Assembly (NCBI GenBank): GCA_963678445.1
Contig: OY782877.1
Coordinates: 3,224,001-3,288,000 of the forward strand
Source of the DNA: G963678445 sp963678445
GTDB lineage: Bacteria; Hydrogenedentota; Hydrogenedentia; Hydrogenedentales; G963678445
DNA length: 64,000 nt
Direction of reading: 5' to 3'
Every line of letters begins with the position of its first letter. Positions within the stretch are counted from its first letter, which is position 1. Below, one piece after another: positions 41,598-50,289 of the stretch. The position numbers and the translations under genes were made by a program. A model generated the notes under the pieces. That model worked only from the letters and a program-made list of their open reading frames with translations. It was not told the DNA's origin and searched no databases.

Positions 41598-43484
41598 ATG
41601 GATGTTATTTTAGCTCTGGAAGGGGGCGCGACACATACTACTGCTGGGGTTTATGATAGCGCCGGACGCTGCCTTCGGGAAGCAGAAGGGGCTCCATGCA
41701 ACCCGGTTGCTTACGGTCGCTCCTTTTGTGTGAACACGCTGCAACAGTTGGTAGGGCGTTTGCGCCGGGATACGGACCGTGTGCAGCGAATCGTAGCGGG
41801 GATTTCCGGCGCTGTTTCGCAGTCAATACGGCAGGAAATCGCCCAGCAGTTACAGCGAGTTACAGGGGCCGATGAGGTATGGCTTACCACGGACCTGTAT
41901 CCTATGCTGCACGTTAACGCTGAGAACCAGTCTGGCATATTGGCAATTGCCGGCACGGGATCGAGCGTGTTAGCACAGCGTACGCCAACGAAATGGATAA
42001 AGGTGGGGGGGCGCGGTGCCTTGTTTGGCGATGAGGGCAGTGCCTATGACATCGTTATACGTGCTTTGCGTGAAACGGCGCATGCCGTAGATGGTCTGGG
42101 GCCTGAGACGCTGCTGCTTTCCCGGTTTATGGAAGCCGCTTGCGTGGAGAATTTTGAGTATCTTGCCGCATGGACCGCAACGGCCTCGAAGAGCGAGATC
42201 GCCGCACTGTCCGACGTAGTAGCACAGGCAGCAGAAGCCGAGGACATGGTCGCGGTGGGCTGTATCGAACTGGGGGCGCGACAACTGGCGCAACAGGTTT
42301 TGGTAGCACACCTGCGACTCAGTACCCTGAAAGGTAATGACGGTGACGGCACTGGCGAAACGGTTTCAGGCACAGCCCATGAGGCGCTGAATCGCGCTAA
42401 TATTACCTCTGTGTTCATGCACGGGGGCATGCTGCAGCATTGTACGCTGTATCGAAAGGCATTCATCGACGCTTTGGCTGCCTATAGCGATCTGCGGGCG
42501 ACGTGGCCTGCCTACAAAGGCCATCACGCGCTCTATCAATTCCAGCAGGCACAGCCTGATATGTCGATGGTGGCGATAGCATATGCCGCAGAAGATACGG
42601 AGGATGTATTGCCAACGACGGAACGCCGTAATGTGCAGGAGCGTTATCTGGATGAAATGGATGCCGACGAGATTGTCGCGGAAATGAACCATCAGGATGC
42701 TACCGTTGCAACGGCTGTCTCACTATGTAAGGATTCCATTGCCGCCGCCATACGTTGCGCAGCTACAACCCTGCAAAACGACGGCCGCATTTTCTATGCG
42801 GGGGCAGGTACAAGTGGGCGGCTTGGCGTGTTAGACGCTTCGGAATGCCCTCCTACTTTTGGTACAGCACCAGAACGGGTTGTCGGTCTTATTGCTGGCG
42901 GCGAAACGGCTTTGCGTTGCAGTGTAGAAGGGGCGGAGGATGATACGGAACAGGCCCTGGCGGACTGGCGTGCCTGTGAAGCACGCGCGGGTGATATCCT
43001 GGTAGGGATTGCCGCATCCGGGCACACGCCGTATGTGCGCGCCATGCTGCAGCAAGCAGCGAGTGAAGGCGTATCAACCGTACTCCTTTGCTGTAACCCG
43101 TCCTGCCAGGAAGGAGCGGACATTATTATTGCCATGGATACCGGTCCTGAAGTGCTCACCGGCTCCTCCCGTTTAAAAGCAGGCACGGCAACCAAAATGG
43201 TGCTTAATATGATCTCTACCGGTGCAATGGCCCTATCCGGCCTGATGTACAAAGGGCTGATGGTGGGCATGCAACCGGTAAACACCAAACTGCGTCGACG
43301 CGCTGTGCGTATTGTTGCCACATTGGCCGATGTTTCTTCCGAAAAATCCCAGCTTTGCCTTGAAAAGAGTGACTACCATATTGCTGCCGCCATTCTTATG
43401 GCAAAAACGGACTGTGATTTGCTAGCCGCCCATGAAAAACTTGCTGCCTCCGAGGGAATCCTGCGAAATGCACTGGCGTCGTAA
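41598..43484 (+). CDS. murQ: fusion of BadF/BcrA-type amino-sugar kinase and MurNAc-6-phosphate etherase
   Basis: 628 residues from ATG 41598. The N-terminal half (about 1-330) is an ASKHA-fold kinase of the BadF/BcrA family (LALEGGATHTTAGVYDSAG, GISGA, ILAIAGTGSSVL, GGRGALFGDEGSAYDI), as in GlcNAc/MurNAc kinases. The C-terminal half (about 345-628) is MurQ: FYAGAGTSGRLGVLDASECPPTFG, GLIAGGETALRCSVEGAEDD, GIAASGHTPYVRAML, SSRLKAGTATKMVLNMIST. Together they could phosphorylate MurNAc and cleave the lactyl ether, entering GlcNAc-6-P metabolism. The symbol refers to the second half. Confidence 0.93.
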   Translation: MDVILALEGGATHTTAGVYDSAGRCLREAEGAPCNPVAYGRSFCVNTLQQLVGRLRRDTDRVQRIVAGISGAVSQSIRQEIAQQLQRVTGADEVWLTTDLYPMLHVNAENQSGILAIAGTGSSVLAQRTPTKWIKVGGRGALFGDEGSAYDIVIRALRETAHAVDGLGPETLLLSRFMEAACVENFEYLAAWTATASKSEIAALSDVVAQAAEAEDMVAVGCIELGARQLAQQVLVAHLRLSTLKGNDGDGTGETVSGTAHEALNRANITSVFMHGGMLQHCTLYRKAFIDALAAYSDLRATWPAYKGHHALYQFQQAQPDMSMVAIAYAAEDTEDVLPTTERRNVQERYLDEMDADEIVAEMNHQDATVATAVSLCKDSIAAAIRCAATTLQNDGRIFYAGAGTSGRLGVLDASECPPTFGTAPERVVGLIAGGETALRCSVEGAEDDTEQALADWRACEARAGDILVGIAASGHTPYVRAMLQQAASEGVSTVLLCCNPSCQEGADIIIAMDTGPEVLTGSSRLKAGTATKMVLNMISTGAMALSGLMYKGLMVGMQPVNTKLRRRAVRIVATLADVSSEKSQLCLEKSDYHIAAAILMAKTDCDLLAAHEKLAASEGILRNALAS

Positions 43485-43630
43485 AGGGTCTATGATAAGG
43501 ATATCTGCGGCAAAATCGTTTTTGACGCCTTGATTTTCTGCAAGGGCTTGCGTAGGATGGCTTTTTTTACGACCGATTTACCGGAAGATGAGTTTTGTCG
43601 ATAGGCTCGGGTATTTGGTGAAATCCGAAA

Positions 43631-43853
43631 GGCTGTCATAAAAGACGAAGTTTTACTATGGTCAGGGACGGTTCGCTCTCGTTACTAAGTTGAACTTGGT
43701 AACGTTAAAAGCTATCTGCCCAGACATTACGAAGCTAAGCTTCGGAGACAAGTGCGTGACGAAGTGCAACTTCGTCACGAGGGAAAACGAAATTTTGTTT
43801 CGTTCAGGGACGTCAAGGACCATATATTTTGGTTGTGGTCCCTGGACCACTTT
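43631..43853 (+). repeat. dispersed intergenic repeat, copy 1 (interrupted)
   Basis: The copy begins ggctgtcataaaagacgaa, continues cagggacg, is interrupted by the 134-bp insertion at 43671-43804, and resumes cagggacgtcaaggaccatat...ctggaccacttt. Copies 2 and 3 lie at 49993-50072 and 51921-51993. Confidence 0.75.
43671..43804. mobile_element. 134-bp multi-hairpin insertion (MITE-like)
   Basis: It is flanked by an 8-bp direct duplication, cagggacg, at 43663-43670 and 43805-43812, and is absent from the other repeat copies. Inside are four hairpins: 43680-43704, 43730-43744, 43756-43778 (perfect 10 bp) and 43786-43804, sharing cgaag/cttcg-like motifs. There is no coding potential, so it would need to be mobilised in trans. 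Confidence 0.65.
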
Positions 43854-43881
43854 CGATGAGTGAATAGGGTGCAGTATTGCG

Positions 43882-46020
43882 ATGGTTTTGTTGAATAAAG
43901 CACAAGAGGCAGCGGTAACAGCGTCTGACGGTCCCGTATTGGTTTTGGCGGGTGCTGGCAGTGGAAAAACGCGGGTGATCGTGGAACGGCTGGCGTGGCT
44001 GGTGGAGGAACAGGGTGTCGATCCGCGGTATTTGCTGGCGCTGACGTTTACCAATAAGGCCGCAGCAGAGATGCGCCAGCGTTTTGCGAAACGTCTGGAG
44101 ATGGATCGCGTATCCACATGGCTGGGCACATTTCACTCTTTTGGTTTGTATTTGCTGCGACGTGAAATGGCAGTATTGGGGCGTTCCAAGTCCTTTTCCG
44201 TCTTTGATGATAGCGATCAGATAGCCTTGATGAAACGTCTGGTGAAAGGGCTGTCTTCACAGTATGCATCCGTGTCGCCGCGCGAAGCCCTGCACTGGGT
44301 TAGCTCCTTGAAGCAACAGGTTGAAACACCGGATTTCGAAGCGGAAAAGTTGTCGCCGGAAGAAAAAACGTACCATATGCTGTGGCGACAGTATCATGCG
44401 GCATTGGAGCAGGCGTCGGCGGTAGATTTTGATGATTTGCTGGTGCTTTCGGTGAAATTGCTACAGGATTTTCCCGAGGTTCGGGCGAAGTATCAACGCC
44501 GATATCGCTATGTCCATGTGGACGAGTACCAGGATACGAATCGGGCGCAGTACCTTGTCGCACGTCTGCTGAGTGAAGGACATGGAAATATCTTCGTGGT
44601 CGGCGATGAGGATCAGAGTATCTATTCCTGGCGTGGCGCGGACATCAACAACATCCTGGACTTTGCGGATGATTTTCCCGAGGCACAGGTCTATCGGCTG
44701 GAAGAGAATTACCGGAGTGTACAGCCGATTTTGGACGCCGCCAATGCGGTGGTAGCGCATAACGTGAATCGCCTGGGCAAAAAGCTTTTTACCAAGCGCG
44801 TGAAAGGGGAACCCGTACGTTGGTTCCGTGCGGAAGATGCGGAGATAGAGGCGCGGTTTGTCGCGCAAGACATCGGGAAACGGGAACTTTCCCCGCATGA
44901 GGTGGCGGTGCTGTTTCGTACCAACGGCCAGGCCCGTCTGCTGGAAGATGCCTTGCGACGGGTAAATGTCCCCTATGTGGTGGTTGGGGGGATTCGCTTT
45001 TACAGCCGAAAAGAGATCAAGGATATCCTGTGTTATCTGCGTTTGTTGGTGAATCCAGAGGATGATGAATCATTACGGCGGGTGATTAATGTGCCCACGC
45101 GGGGTATTGGCGGGGTGACTCTGGCCCGTTTGGAGGAAACGGCAGAGGCGCGTAAGACCAGTCTGTTTCAGGTATTGCGCGATGTAGAAAGTGATGAATC
45201 GCTATCGCCACGGGCGCGCCGTGCCGCTATGCGTTTTGTAACCTTGATAGATGACTTGACATTGGCTGCGAAATCGAAACCGCTGGCGGAGTTGGTGGAG
45301 CAATTGCTGGAAGATACCGGCTACCGCGATTATGTTGAAGAAAGTGATGAGAAGGATTTTCGTAGTCGGCTGGACGTGGTGGATGAGTTTGTGGTGGCGT
45401 GTGAGCAGCATGACAAACAATCGGGAACAGGATTGCTGGCCTTTTTGCAGGATTTAGCCTTGGTCTCGGATGTGGATGGTTGGGACGATAGCTTGCCTGC
45501 GGTGACGTTGATGACGTGCCATGCGGCCAAAGGACTCGAGTTTCCCCATGTCTATCTGGTAGGGCTAGAAGAGGGCCTGTTGCCGTATGGGGTTGACTTG
45601 GATGAAGAGCGGGATGTGGAGGAGGAACGACGACTGTGTTATGTGGCGATGACGCGTGCCTGTGTTTCGTTGACCTTGACGGCCGCATCTGCACGGATGC
45701 TGTACGGACGCACGCAATATGACCGCGAAATTTCGCGTTTTGTGCAGGAAATAGGGGTGAACCGCCTGCAAGCAGTGGGCAAAAAGGCGGAGCGTAAAAA
45801 GAAAGCTTCTGCCTCTTCCCCCTCTGCGCAACCGGTAGATGAGGGCGCGGTGAAAATGGGCACACGCGTGCGCCATGCACGCTTTGGCATGGGTACGGTG
45901 TTGTTTTGCAAAAAAAGCGGGGGGAAAACGCGTGTGCGGGTACGTTTCGATTCGGGACGTTCGGCTTTATTACAACTGGATGTAGCCCCCTTGGAGATTT
46001 TGAAGGAGAAGCGACGGTGA
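43882..46020 (+). CDS. uvrD: UvrD/PcrA-family DNA helicase
   Basis: 712 residues. Superfamily 1 motifs: the Q-motif LNKAQEAAV, Walker A AGAGSGKTRV, LTFTNKAAAEM, DEYQDTN, GDEDQSIYSWRGA, EENYRS, VMTCHAAKGLEFPHVY-like (LMTCHAAKGLEFPHVYLVGLEEGLLP) and YVAMTRA. The C-terminus has a Lys-rich linker and a Tudor-like tail (VKMGTRVRHARFGMGTVL), as in PcrA. It unwinds DNA in repair and replication. It overlaps pheA by 4 bases (GTGA). Confidence 0.94.
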   Translation: MVLLNKAQEAAVTASDGPVLVLAGAGSGKTRVIVERLAWLVEEQGVDPRYLLALTFTNKAAAEMRQRFAKRLEMDRVSTWLGTFHSFGLYLLRREMAVLGRSKSFSVFDDSDQIALMKRLVKGLSSQYASVSPREALHWVSSLKQQVETPDFEAEKLSPEEKTYHMLWRQYHAALEQASAVDFDDLLVLSVKLLQDFPEVRAKYQRRYRYVHVDEYQDTNRAQYLVARLLSEGHGNIFVVGDEDQSIYSWRGADINNILDFADDFPEAQVYRLEENYRSVQPILDAANAVVAHNVNRLGKKLFTKRVKGEPVRWFRAEDAEIEARFVAQDIGKRELSPHEVAVLFRTNGQARLLEDALRRVNVPYVVVGGIRFYSRKEIKDILCYLRLLVNPEDDESLRRVINVPTRGIGGVTLARLEETAEARKTSLFQVLRDVESDESLSPRARRAAMRFVTLIDDLTLAAKSKPLAELVEQLLEDTGYRDYVEESDEKDFRSRLDVVDEFVVACEQHDKQSGTGLLAFLQDLALVSDVDGWDDSLPAVTLMTCHAAKGLEFPHVYLVGLEEGLLPYGVDLDEERDVEEERRLCYVAMTRACVSLTLTAASARMLYGRTQYDREISRFVQEIGVNRLQAVGKKAERKKKASASSPSAQPVDEGAVKMGTRVRHARFGMGTVLFCKKSGGKTRVRVRFDSGRSALLQLDVAPLEILKEKRR

Positions 46021-47087
46021 ATTTGGATGATTTGCGAGTACGGATCGATGCGTTGGATGCGGAGATTGTGCATCTGTTGAATGAACGCGCCAGGTGTGCA
46101 CAGGGTATCGGTGAGATCAAACGAAATGAGGATACGCCGTTTTATGTACCCGAACGTGAGAAAGCGGTCTTCTCCAAATTGGCGCATAGCAATGGTGGAC
46201 CTTTAAGCGACGCGGCCATCGTCTCGGTATATCGTGAGGTGATTAGTGCGATCCGGGATTTGGAGAAGCCTATCAGTGTCGCCTTTTTGGGACCCAGGGA
46301 TACGTTTAGCCATATGGCGGCATTGCGTGTGTTTGGCGTGTCTGCTGAGTTTCATCCGCTCCCCTCTTTTCCGGATATCTTCACCGAAGTAGAGCGCGGT
46401 CGCATTGATTATGGCGTGGTGCCGGTGGAAAGCTCTATGGGGGGATCGGTAAGCGACACGTTAGATCTCTTTATTCGTTCAGAGCTGAAAATCATCAATG
46501 AAGTGATGTTGCACATCACGCAGAATCTTTTGGCTAACTGTTCCATGAAGGAAGTGAAGCGCGTCTATTCTAAAGACAATGCGTTGATGCAATGTCGAAA
46601 TTGGTTGCGCGCGAATCTGCCGCAGGCGGAATTGATTGAGGTCTCCAGTACGGCAGAGGCAGCCCGACGTGCAGCGGATGAGCCGGGGGCGGCGGCAATT
46701 GCGAGTAAACTGGCCGCACAGACTTATCAACTCAACATCCTTATGGAGCGTGTGGAAGATGCTCCCCATAATTACACCCGCTTTCTGGTCATGGGGCGTC
46801 AGATGGTTAAACCGACCGGCGATGACAAAACCTCTGTCCTGATATTAGTGAAAGATCGTCCGGGGGCTTTGTACAACCTGCTGCTGCCCTTTGCACGGGA
46901 AGGGATTAACCTTACGCGCATTGAGTCGCGTCCTTCGCAGCAAAAAGCCTGGGAATACGTTTTCTTCATCGATTTACTGGGACACATTGAGGATGAAAAG
47001 GTGAAGCGCGTTCTGGAGGAAGTACAGGATAATGTGCGTAATCTGAAGGTGCTCGGATCGTTTCCGAGGAGTGGGTTGCTCGAGTAA
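46017..47087 (+). CDS. pheA: chorismate mutase/prephenate dehydratase (P-protein)
   Basis: 356 residues from GTG 46017, which has AAGGAG 8 bases upstream and overlaps the uvrD stop. Chorismate mutase helices are at 1-85 (LDDLRVRIDALDAEIVHLLNERARCA). Prephenate dehydratase follows (VAFLGPRDTFSHMAALRVFG, DYGVVPVESSMGGSVSDTLDLF, HNYTRFLVMG). The C-terminal ACT domain holds GALYNLLLPFAREGINLTRIESRPS, the phenylalanine-binding site. It makes phenylpyruvate in phenylalanine synthesis and should be feedback inhibited by Phe. Confidence 0.95.
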   Translation: MNLDDLRVRIDALDAEIVHLLNERARCAQGIGEIKRNEDTPFYVPEREKAVFSKLAHSNGGPLSDAAIVSVYREVISAIRDLEKPISVAFLGPRDTFSHMAALRVFGVSAEFHPLPSFPDIFTEVERGRIDYGVVPVESSMGGSVSDTLDLFIRSELKIINEVMLHITQNLLANCSMKEVKRVYSKDNALMQCRNWLRANLPQAELIEVSSTAEAARRAADEPGAAAIASKLAAQTYQLNILMERVEDAPHNYTRFLVMGRQMVKPTGDDKTSVLILVKDRPGALYNLLLPFAREGINLTRIESRPSQQKAWEYVFFIDLLGHIEDEKVKRVLEEVQDNVRNLKVLGSFPRSGLLE

Positions 47088-47108
47088 TCGCCGTGTGAAT
47101 TATAAAAT

Positions 47109-47150
47109 AAACGCGCCTTGGCTCCTACATCGAGGGAGGCAAGGCGCGTT
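47109..47150 (+). terminator. terminator after pheA
   Basis: Stem aaacgcgccttg with its complement around a GC-rich interior, followed by TTTTTG at 47149-47154. Confidence 0.8.
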
Positions 47151-47187
47151 TTTGTGTCAGCTTAGAAACTACTATTCCGGGAGCAGC

Positions 47188-47292
47188 TTAACCGAAGAAT
47201 ACGCTGAAGAAACTAGCGATCCAGGCAAAGAGGGAGTACGAAAGGAATTCCGAAATGTTTTCGGCCAACTGGGCGCAAAGTTCATACCACAT
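47188..47292 (-). CDS. 34-residue hydrophobic micropeptide
   Basis: Starts MWYELCAQLAENISEFLS and ends in a hydrophobic FAWIASFFSVFFG tail. AAGGAG lies 9 bases before the ATG at 47292. It lies 80 bases downstream of a similar frame with an equally good ribosome site (47373-47492), and both share an E-x(2,3)-L-S-(F/Y) patch. It looks like a membrane-active or membrane-associated peptide; no family is recognised. Confidence 0.6.
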   Translation of the reverse strand: MWYELCAQLAENISEFLSYSLFAWIASFFSVFFG

Positions 47293-47372
47293 TATTGAGT
47301 TCTCCTTATATTACAAACAGCTACACGTTAACTTACAAATGTTGTTTTTGCCAAGATGTGCCTTGGTTGATA

Positions 47373-47492
47373 CTAGTCCTCTACAGGGCAGAACAGACCT
47401 GTTAAAGCATCTTCAAGTATGCCAGCGACATATTCACTGAAGAAGCTGAGAACAGTGCCAATGATGACCTCAAAAAAATCTACTACGAACAT
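47373..47492 (-). CDS. 39-residue hydrophobic micropeptide
   Basis: Starts MFVVDFFEVIIGTVLSFFSEY and ends TGLFCPVED. AAGGAG lies 8 bases before the ATG at 47492. The first 25 residues could span a membrane. A perfect 8+6+8 palindrome (47521-47542) lies just upstream. Together with 47188-47292 it forms a small operon of two micropeptides. The function is unknown; type I toxin-like or bacteriocin-like roles are conceivable. Confidence 0.6.
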   Translation of the reverse strand: MFVVDFFEVIIGTVLSFFSEYVAGILEDALTGLFCPVED

Positions 47493-47520
47493 GTTGTTTC
47501 TCCTTTTTGTTTTTATTTCA

Positions 47521-47542
47521 GATACACGCTATATCGTGTATC
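47521..47542 (-). promoter_or_regulatory. palindromic operator or leader hairpin of the micropeptide operon
   Basis: gatacacg, six bases, cgtgtatc: a perfect inverted repeat 29 bases upstream of the ATG at 47492, next to a -10-like TATTAT on the minus strand (47546-47551). It could be an operator or a leader stem-loop. Confidence 0.55.
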
Positions 47543-48121
47543 AACATAATACCCCAAATATCCCGAACTTTAAACAAATTAACACAGAATGCGGATTTTT
47601 GCAAGCCTTGTCAACGGTATCCTTCGTTTTTGTGGTACATACTGCCGCAGTTAAAAGCAAGATGTATGCCATATTTTGAAAAATAGCCTTTTGGACTAAA
47701 AATAAAAGTGAATAACTACTGTTTTGTACGGGTTGCACTGAAGGAACTTTCTTTATATAGGTGCTTTAAATGGTCTTAACTGCCTTATATTTAGCGCTTT
47801 AAAGGTTGACCTGTGCAATAAAAACGGGAGTTTCTTTGCATGGTAGTATTGGGCGGATTTTGCTTGGTTATGCTAGTTGGTATGCTTCAGATTCCTACCT
47901 GTAGGTTTGTTTGGGGATGAAAAACGACATGGCGGTACGCTTGCAATTCGATAGGGCTTTTTCCCACAGGAAAAAACGGAGGGGATGCGCCTTGCTTCGC
48001 CCCCCTTTTTCAGGGTAGGCTGTTTTATAGCGTGGCAATAGTGTCGTGTGGAGTTATGCTGTGGGGTTGAACCAAGTACGCCCATTTTTTGGCAGGCATG
48101 GGGCGTATGGGAGAGTGCGGC
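47543..48121. other. intergenic region between the micropeptides and the repeat protein
   Basis: No gene is convincing. The micropeptide promoter is probably near 47545-47590. A GC-rich hairpin with a following T-run (about 47978-48010, ending cccccctttttc) could be a terminator or an attenuator ahead of the gene at 48122. Confidence 0.4.
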
Positions 48122-49924
48122 ATGCGATATGGGCTGGTCCTCCTGATAGTTGTTTTTTTAGCAGTGCAGTTTGTGGTGATGTTTCATATGAATTCCGGGA
48201 AAGAAGCTGCACCGTTGGTGAATCCGATAGGGAGTTCTACAAAAGCGGGCGTGTCGGAAAGTGCCGCGACTTCTATAGCGCCGATGCCGCCTGGGGCGAA
48301 AGCTACTAATCCGATATTGGGGAAAGCCAAATTGCGTGGGCGTGTGTTGGATGCGCAGGAAAAGCCTGTGGCGGGGGTGGTGGTGCTTATAGATCGCCGT
48401 GCGTTGAAGGCGGGGGATGTGTTGAAACAGGCGGGCGTGGGGCCGCGTTGGAAAACGCAAACGGATCGTGAAGGGGTCTTTTTCTTTGAACATTTGTCGC
48501 CCAATGATGGTTTTGTGGTCAGCGCGGTGACTCCGCATGCGCATGCGGTACAGCGTGCCTATACGACCGCGCATGGGGCGATACCTGAAGTTACGCTGCA
48601 ATTGCAGCCTTCGTTGGTTTTTTCTGGCCAAGTGTATGATGCATTGGAGCAGCCTATAAAGAATGCGCGTGTCTATCCTGTTGTTGCAACAACGGAGGAC
48701 TTTGCCCGAAGTGCGTACCACTTGTTGCCTGTGCGCACCCATGTGGATGGTGTGTTTTCGTTTTCGCATCTCAGTGAGGCTCCCTGGCGTTTTTTGATCG
48801 TTGCTCCTCCCGATGCGCCAATGCTCACAGAGCCGTTGGCAAGCACAGGTGCGTCGCTGTCTATTCATCTCGAGAAGGGGGCGTCTCTGTCAGGGCGCAT
48901 TGTGGATGAGGATACGAAAAAGCCCGTTGCCCGCATGGAGTTGCTTGCAACGGAGTCTGAGCTGGGGCTGGAGTATTGTCGCGCTAAAACGGATAGTGCG
49001 GGGCGTTTTACATTTCGGAATTTACGCGCTGCGCGATATTGGGTTACGTTACGTTCAGATGCCTATGCACTCAAACAATCCCCAGGTTATTTCGCTGTAG
49101 ATAGGGAATCTGCGCCGGAGGAGCATATACTTGCGGTTGAGCGCGCAGGGTTTATCCGTGGGCGTGTGCTTGATGTAGATGGGGTGGGGGTGGCGAATGC
49201 CAAGGCGGTGACGCATATGGATGGGGAACGCGTTGACTATACCGATCAAGCAGGCTATTTTCGGCTTAGTGGTTTACGCCCTGGGGAGTACACGGTATTC
49301 GTAACGCCACCGGAAGGATATGCACAGAGAACGGTTGTGCATGAGGCTACTGTTTTGCCATCACGTCAGACAATGACACCGGATACCCAGGTTGTCGCAG
49401 GGGTTTCTGCGCAGGGGAAGGTTTATGATCAGTCAGGAGCACCTATAGCAGCGGCAAATGTTTATGTGGAGCTTAGTCCTGTTAGTAAGACTTTTGCTAC
49501 GCATACGGATGAAAAAGGGGTATTTGTATTCTCTGATTTACCCGATGGCGATACGACCGCTCGCTTTAGGGCACGCTATCTGGATGGTGTGAGTACGACC
49601 GTGGGGCCTTATCCGATTGAGGATGGCCTGGAGGGGATTACGCTGGGCTTAACGCTTTCCACGCATGGAAGCCTTGGAGGGTGTGTTGTAAATGCACAGG
49701 GTAAAGTCATTGCAGATGCGGCGGTGCGTTGTATTGCCGCCGATGATACATCGTATACCGTCATTACGGATGCACAAGGCCTTTTCCAGTTTGATGCGCT
49801 TGCCTCTGGGGAATATGTGATTAAGGCTGCGCGAAGCGCTGCTACACTTTCGGAAGCCCCCGCACAAAATCTAATACTGGAGGAGAAGGAAAAACGGAAG
49901 GACTTGCGAATTGTGCTGCCCTAG
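48122..49924 (+). CDS. membrane-anchored protein with carboxypeptidase-regulatory-like repeats
   Basis: 600 residues from ATG 48122, chosen because GGGAG precedes it and the membrane anchor follows at once (MRYGLVLLIVVFLAVQFVVMF). After a Ser/Ala/Pro-rich linker come at least six beta-sandwich repeats of the carboxypeptidase D regulatory type: KLRGRVLDAQEKPVAGV, FSGQVYDALEQPIKNARV, LSGRIVDEDTKKPVARM, IRGRVLDVDGVGVANAK, AQGKVYDQSGAPIAAAN and LGGCVVNAQGKVIADAA, each with a T-D-x-x-G-x-F strand. It probably acts in the periplasm; repeats of this kind bind proteins or glycans. The exact role is unknown. Confidence 0.85.
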   Translation: MRYGLVLLIVVFLAVQFVVMFHMNSGKEAAPLVNPIGSSTKAGVSESAATSIAPMPPGAKATNPILGKAKLRGRVLDAQEKPVAGVVVLIDRRALKAGDVLKQAGVGPRWKTQTDREGVFFFEHLSPNDGFVVSAVTPHAHAVQRAYTTAHGAIPEVTLQLQPSLVFSGQVYDALEQPIKNARVYPVVATTEDFARSAYHLLPVRTHVDGVFSFSHLSEAPWRFLIVAPPDAPMLTEPLASTGASLSIHLEKGASLSGRIVDEDTKKPVARMELLATESELGLEYCRAKTDSAGRFTFRNLRAARYWVTLRSDAYALKQSPGYFAVDRESAPEEHILAVERAGFIRGRVLDVDGVGVANAKAVTHMDGERVDYTDQAGYFRLSGLRPGEYTVFVTPPEGYAQRTVVHEATVLPSRQTMTPDTQVVAGVSAQGKVYDQSGAPIAAANVYVELSPVSKTFATHTDEKGVFVFSDLPDGDTTARFRARYLDGVSTTVGPYPIEDGLEGITLGLTLSTHGSLGGCVVNAQGKVIADAAVRCIAADDTSYTVITDAQGLFQFDALASGEYVIKAARSAATLSEAPAQNLILEEKEKRKDLRIVLP

Positions 49925-49992
49925 CATTTTGAGACTTCTGACAGCGTTCGCTTTAGGCCGCCGCTGGACCACTTTGCTAGCTGAAATTTGAG

Positions 49993-50072
49993 GAGCTGTC
50001 ATAAAAACGAAAAATCATTATATTCAGGGACGGTAAGGACCATATCTCTTGTTTGTGCTCGCTGGACCGTTT
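49993..50072 (+). repeat. dispersed intergenic repeat, copy 2
   Basis: Begins gagctgtcataaaaacgaa, contains cagggacggtaaggaccatat and ends gctcgctggaccgttt. It is uninterrupted, showing the pre-insertion form of copy 1. A further end fragment (ccgctggaccacttt) lies at 49961-49975. Confidence 0.8.
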
Positions 50073-50289
50073 AGTGTCATGTTTTGCTAGCTTGGGACCC
50101 AAAACGAGATCTTGACCCTGCCCGTAGCTGCACAGTATAGTTCTGCATAGTTTGTGTCGATTTGAGAGTGGATTTCGTTGACTTTTTTCCTGGAAAAGGT
50201 AATAGTGGCTTGCTTTTCCTGCGAAATTTTAAGACGAAAAGCACTCTGAATGAATTGCTATAAAGGTCAAAATATGAGGAGAAACAGAA

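Noticed and set aside
43680..43804. CRISPR array
   Set aside because: The hairpins differ in sequence and spacing, and there are no regular direct repeats or spacers.
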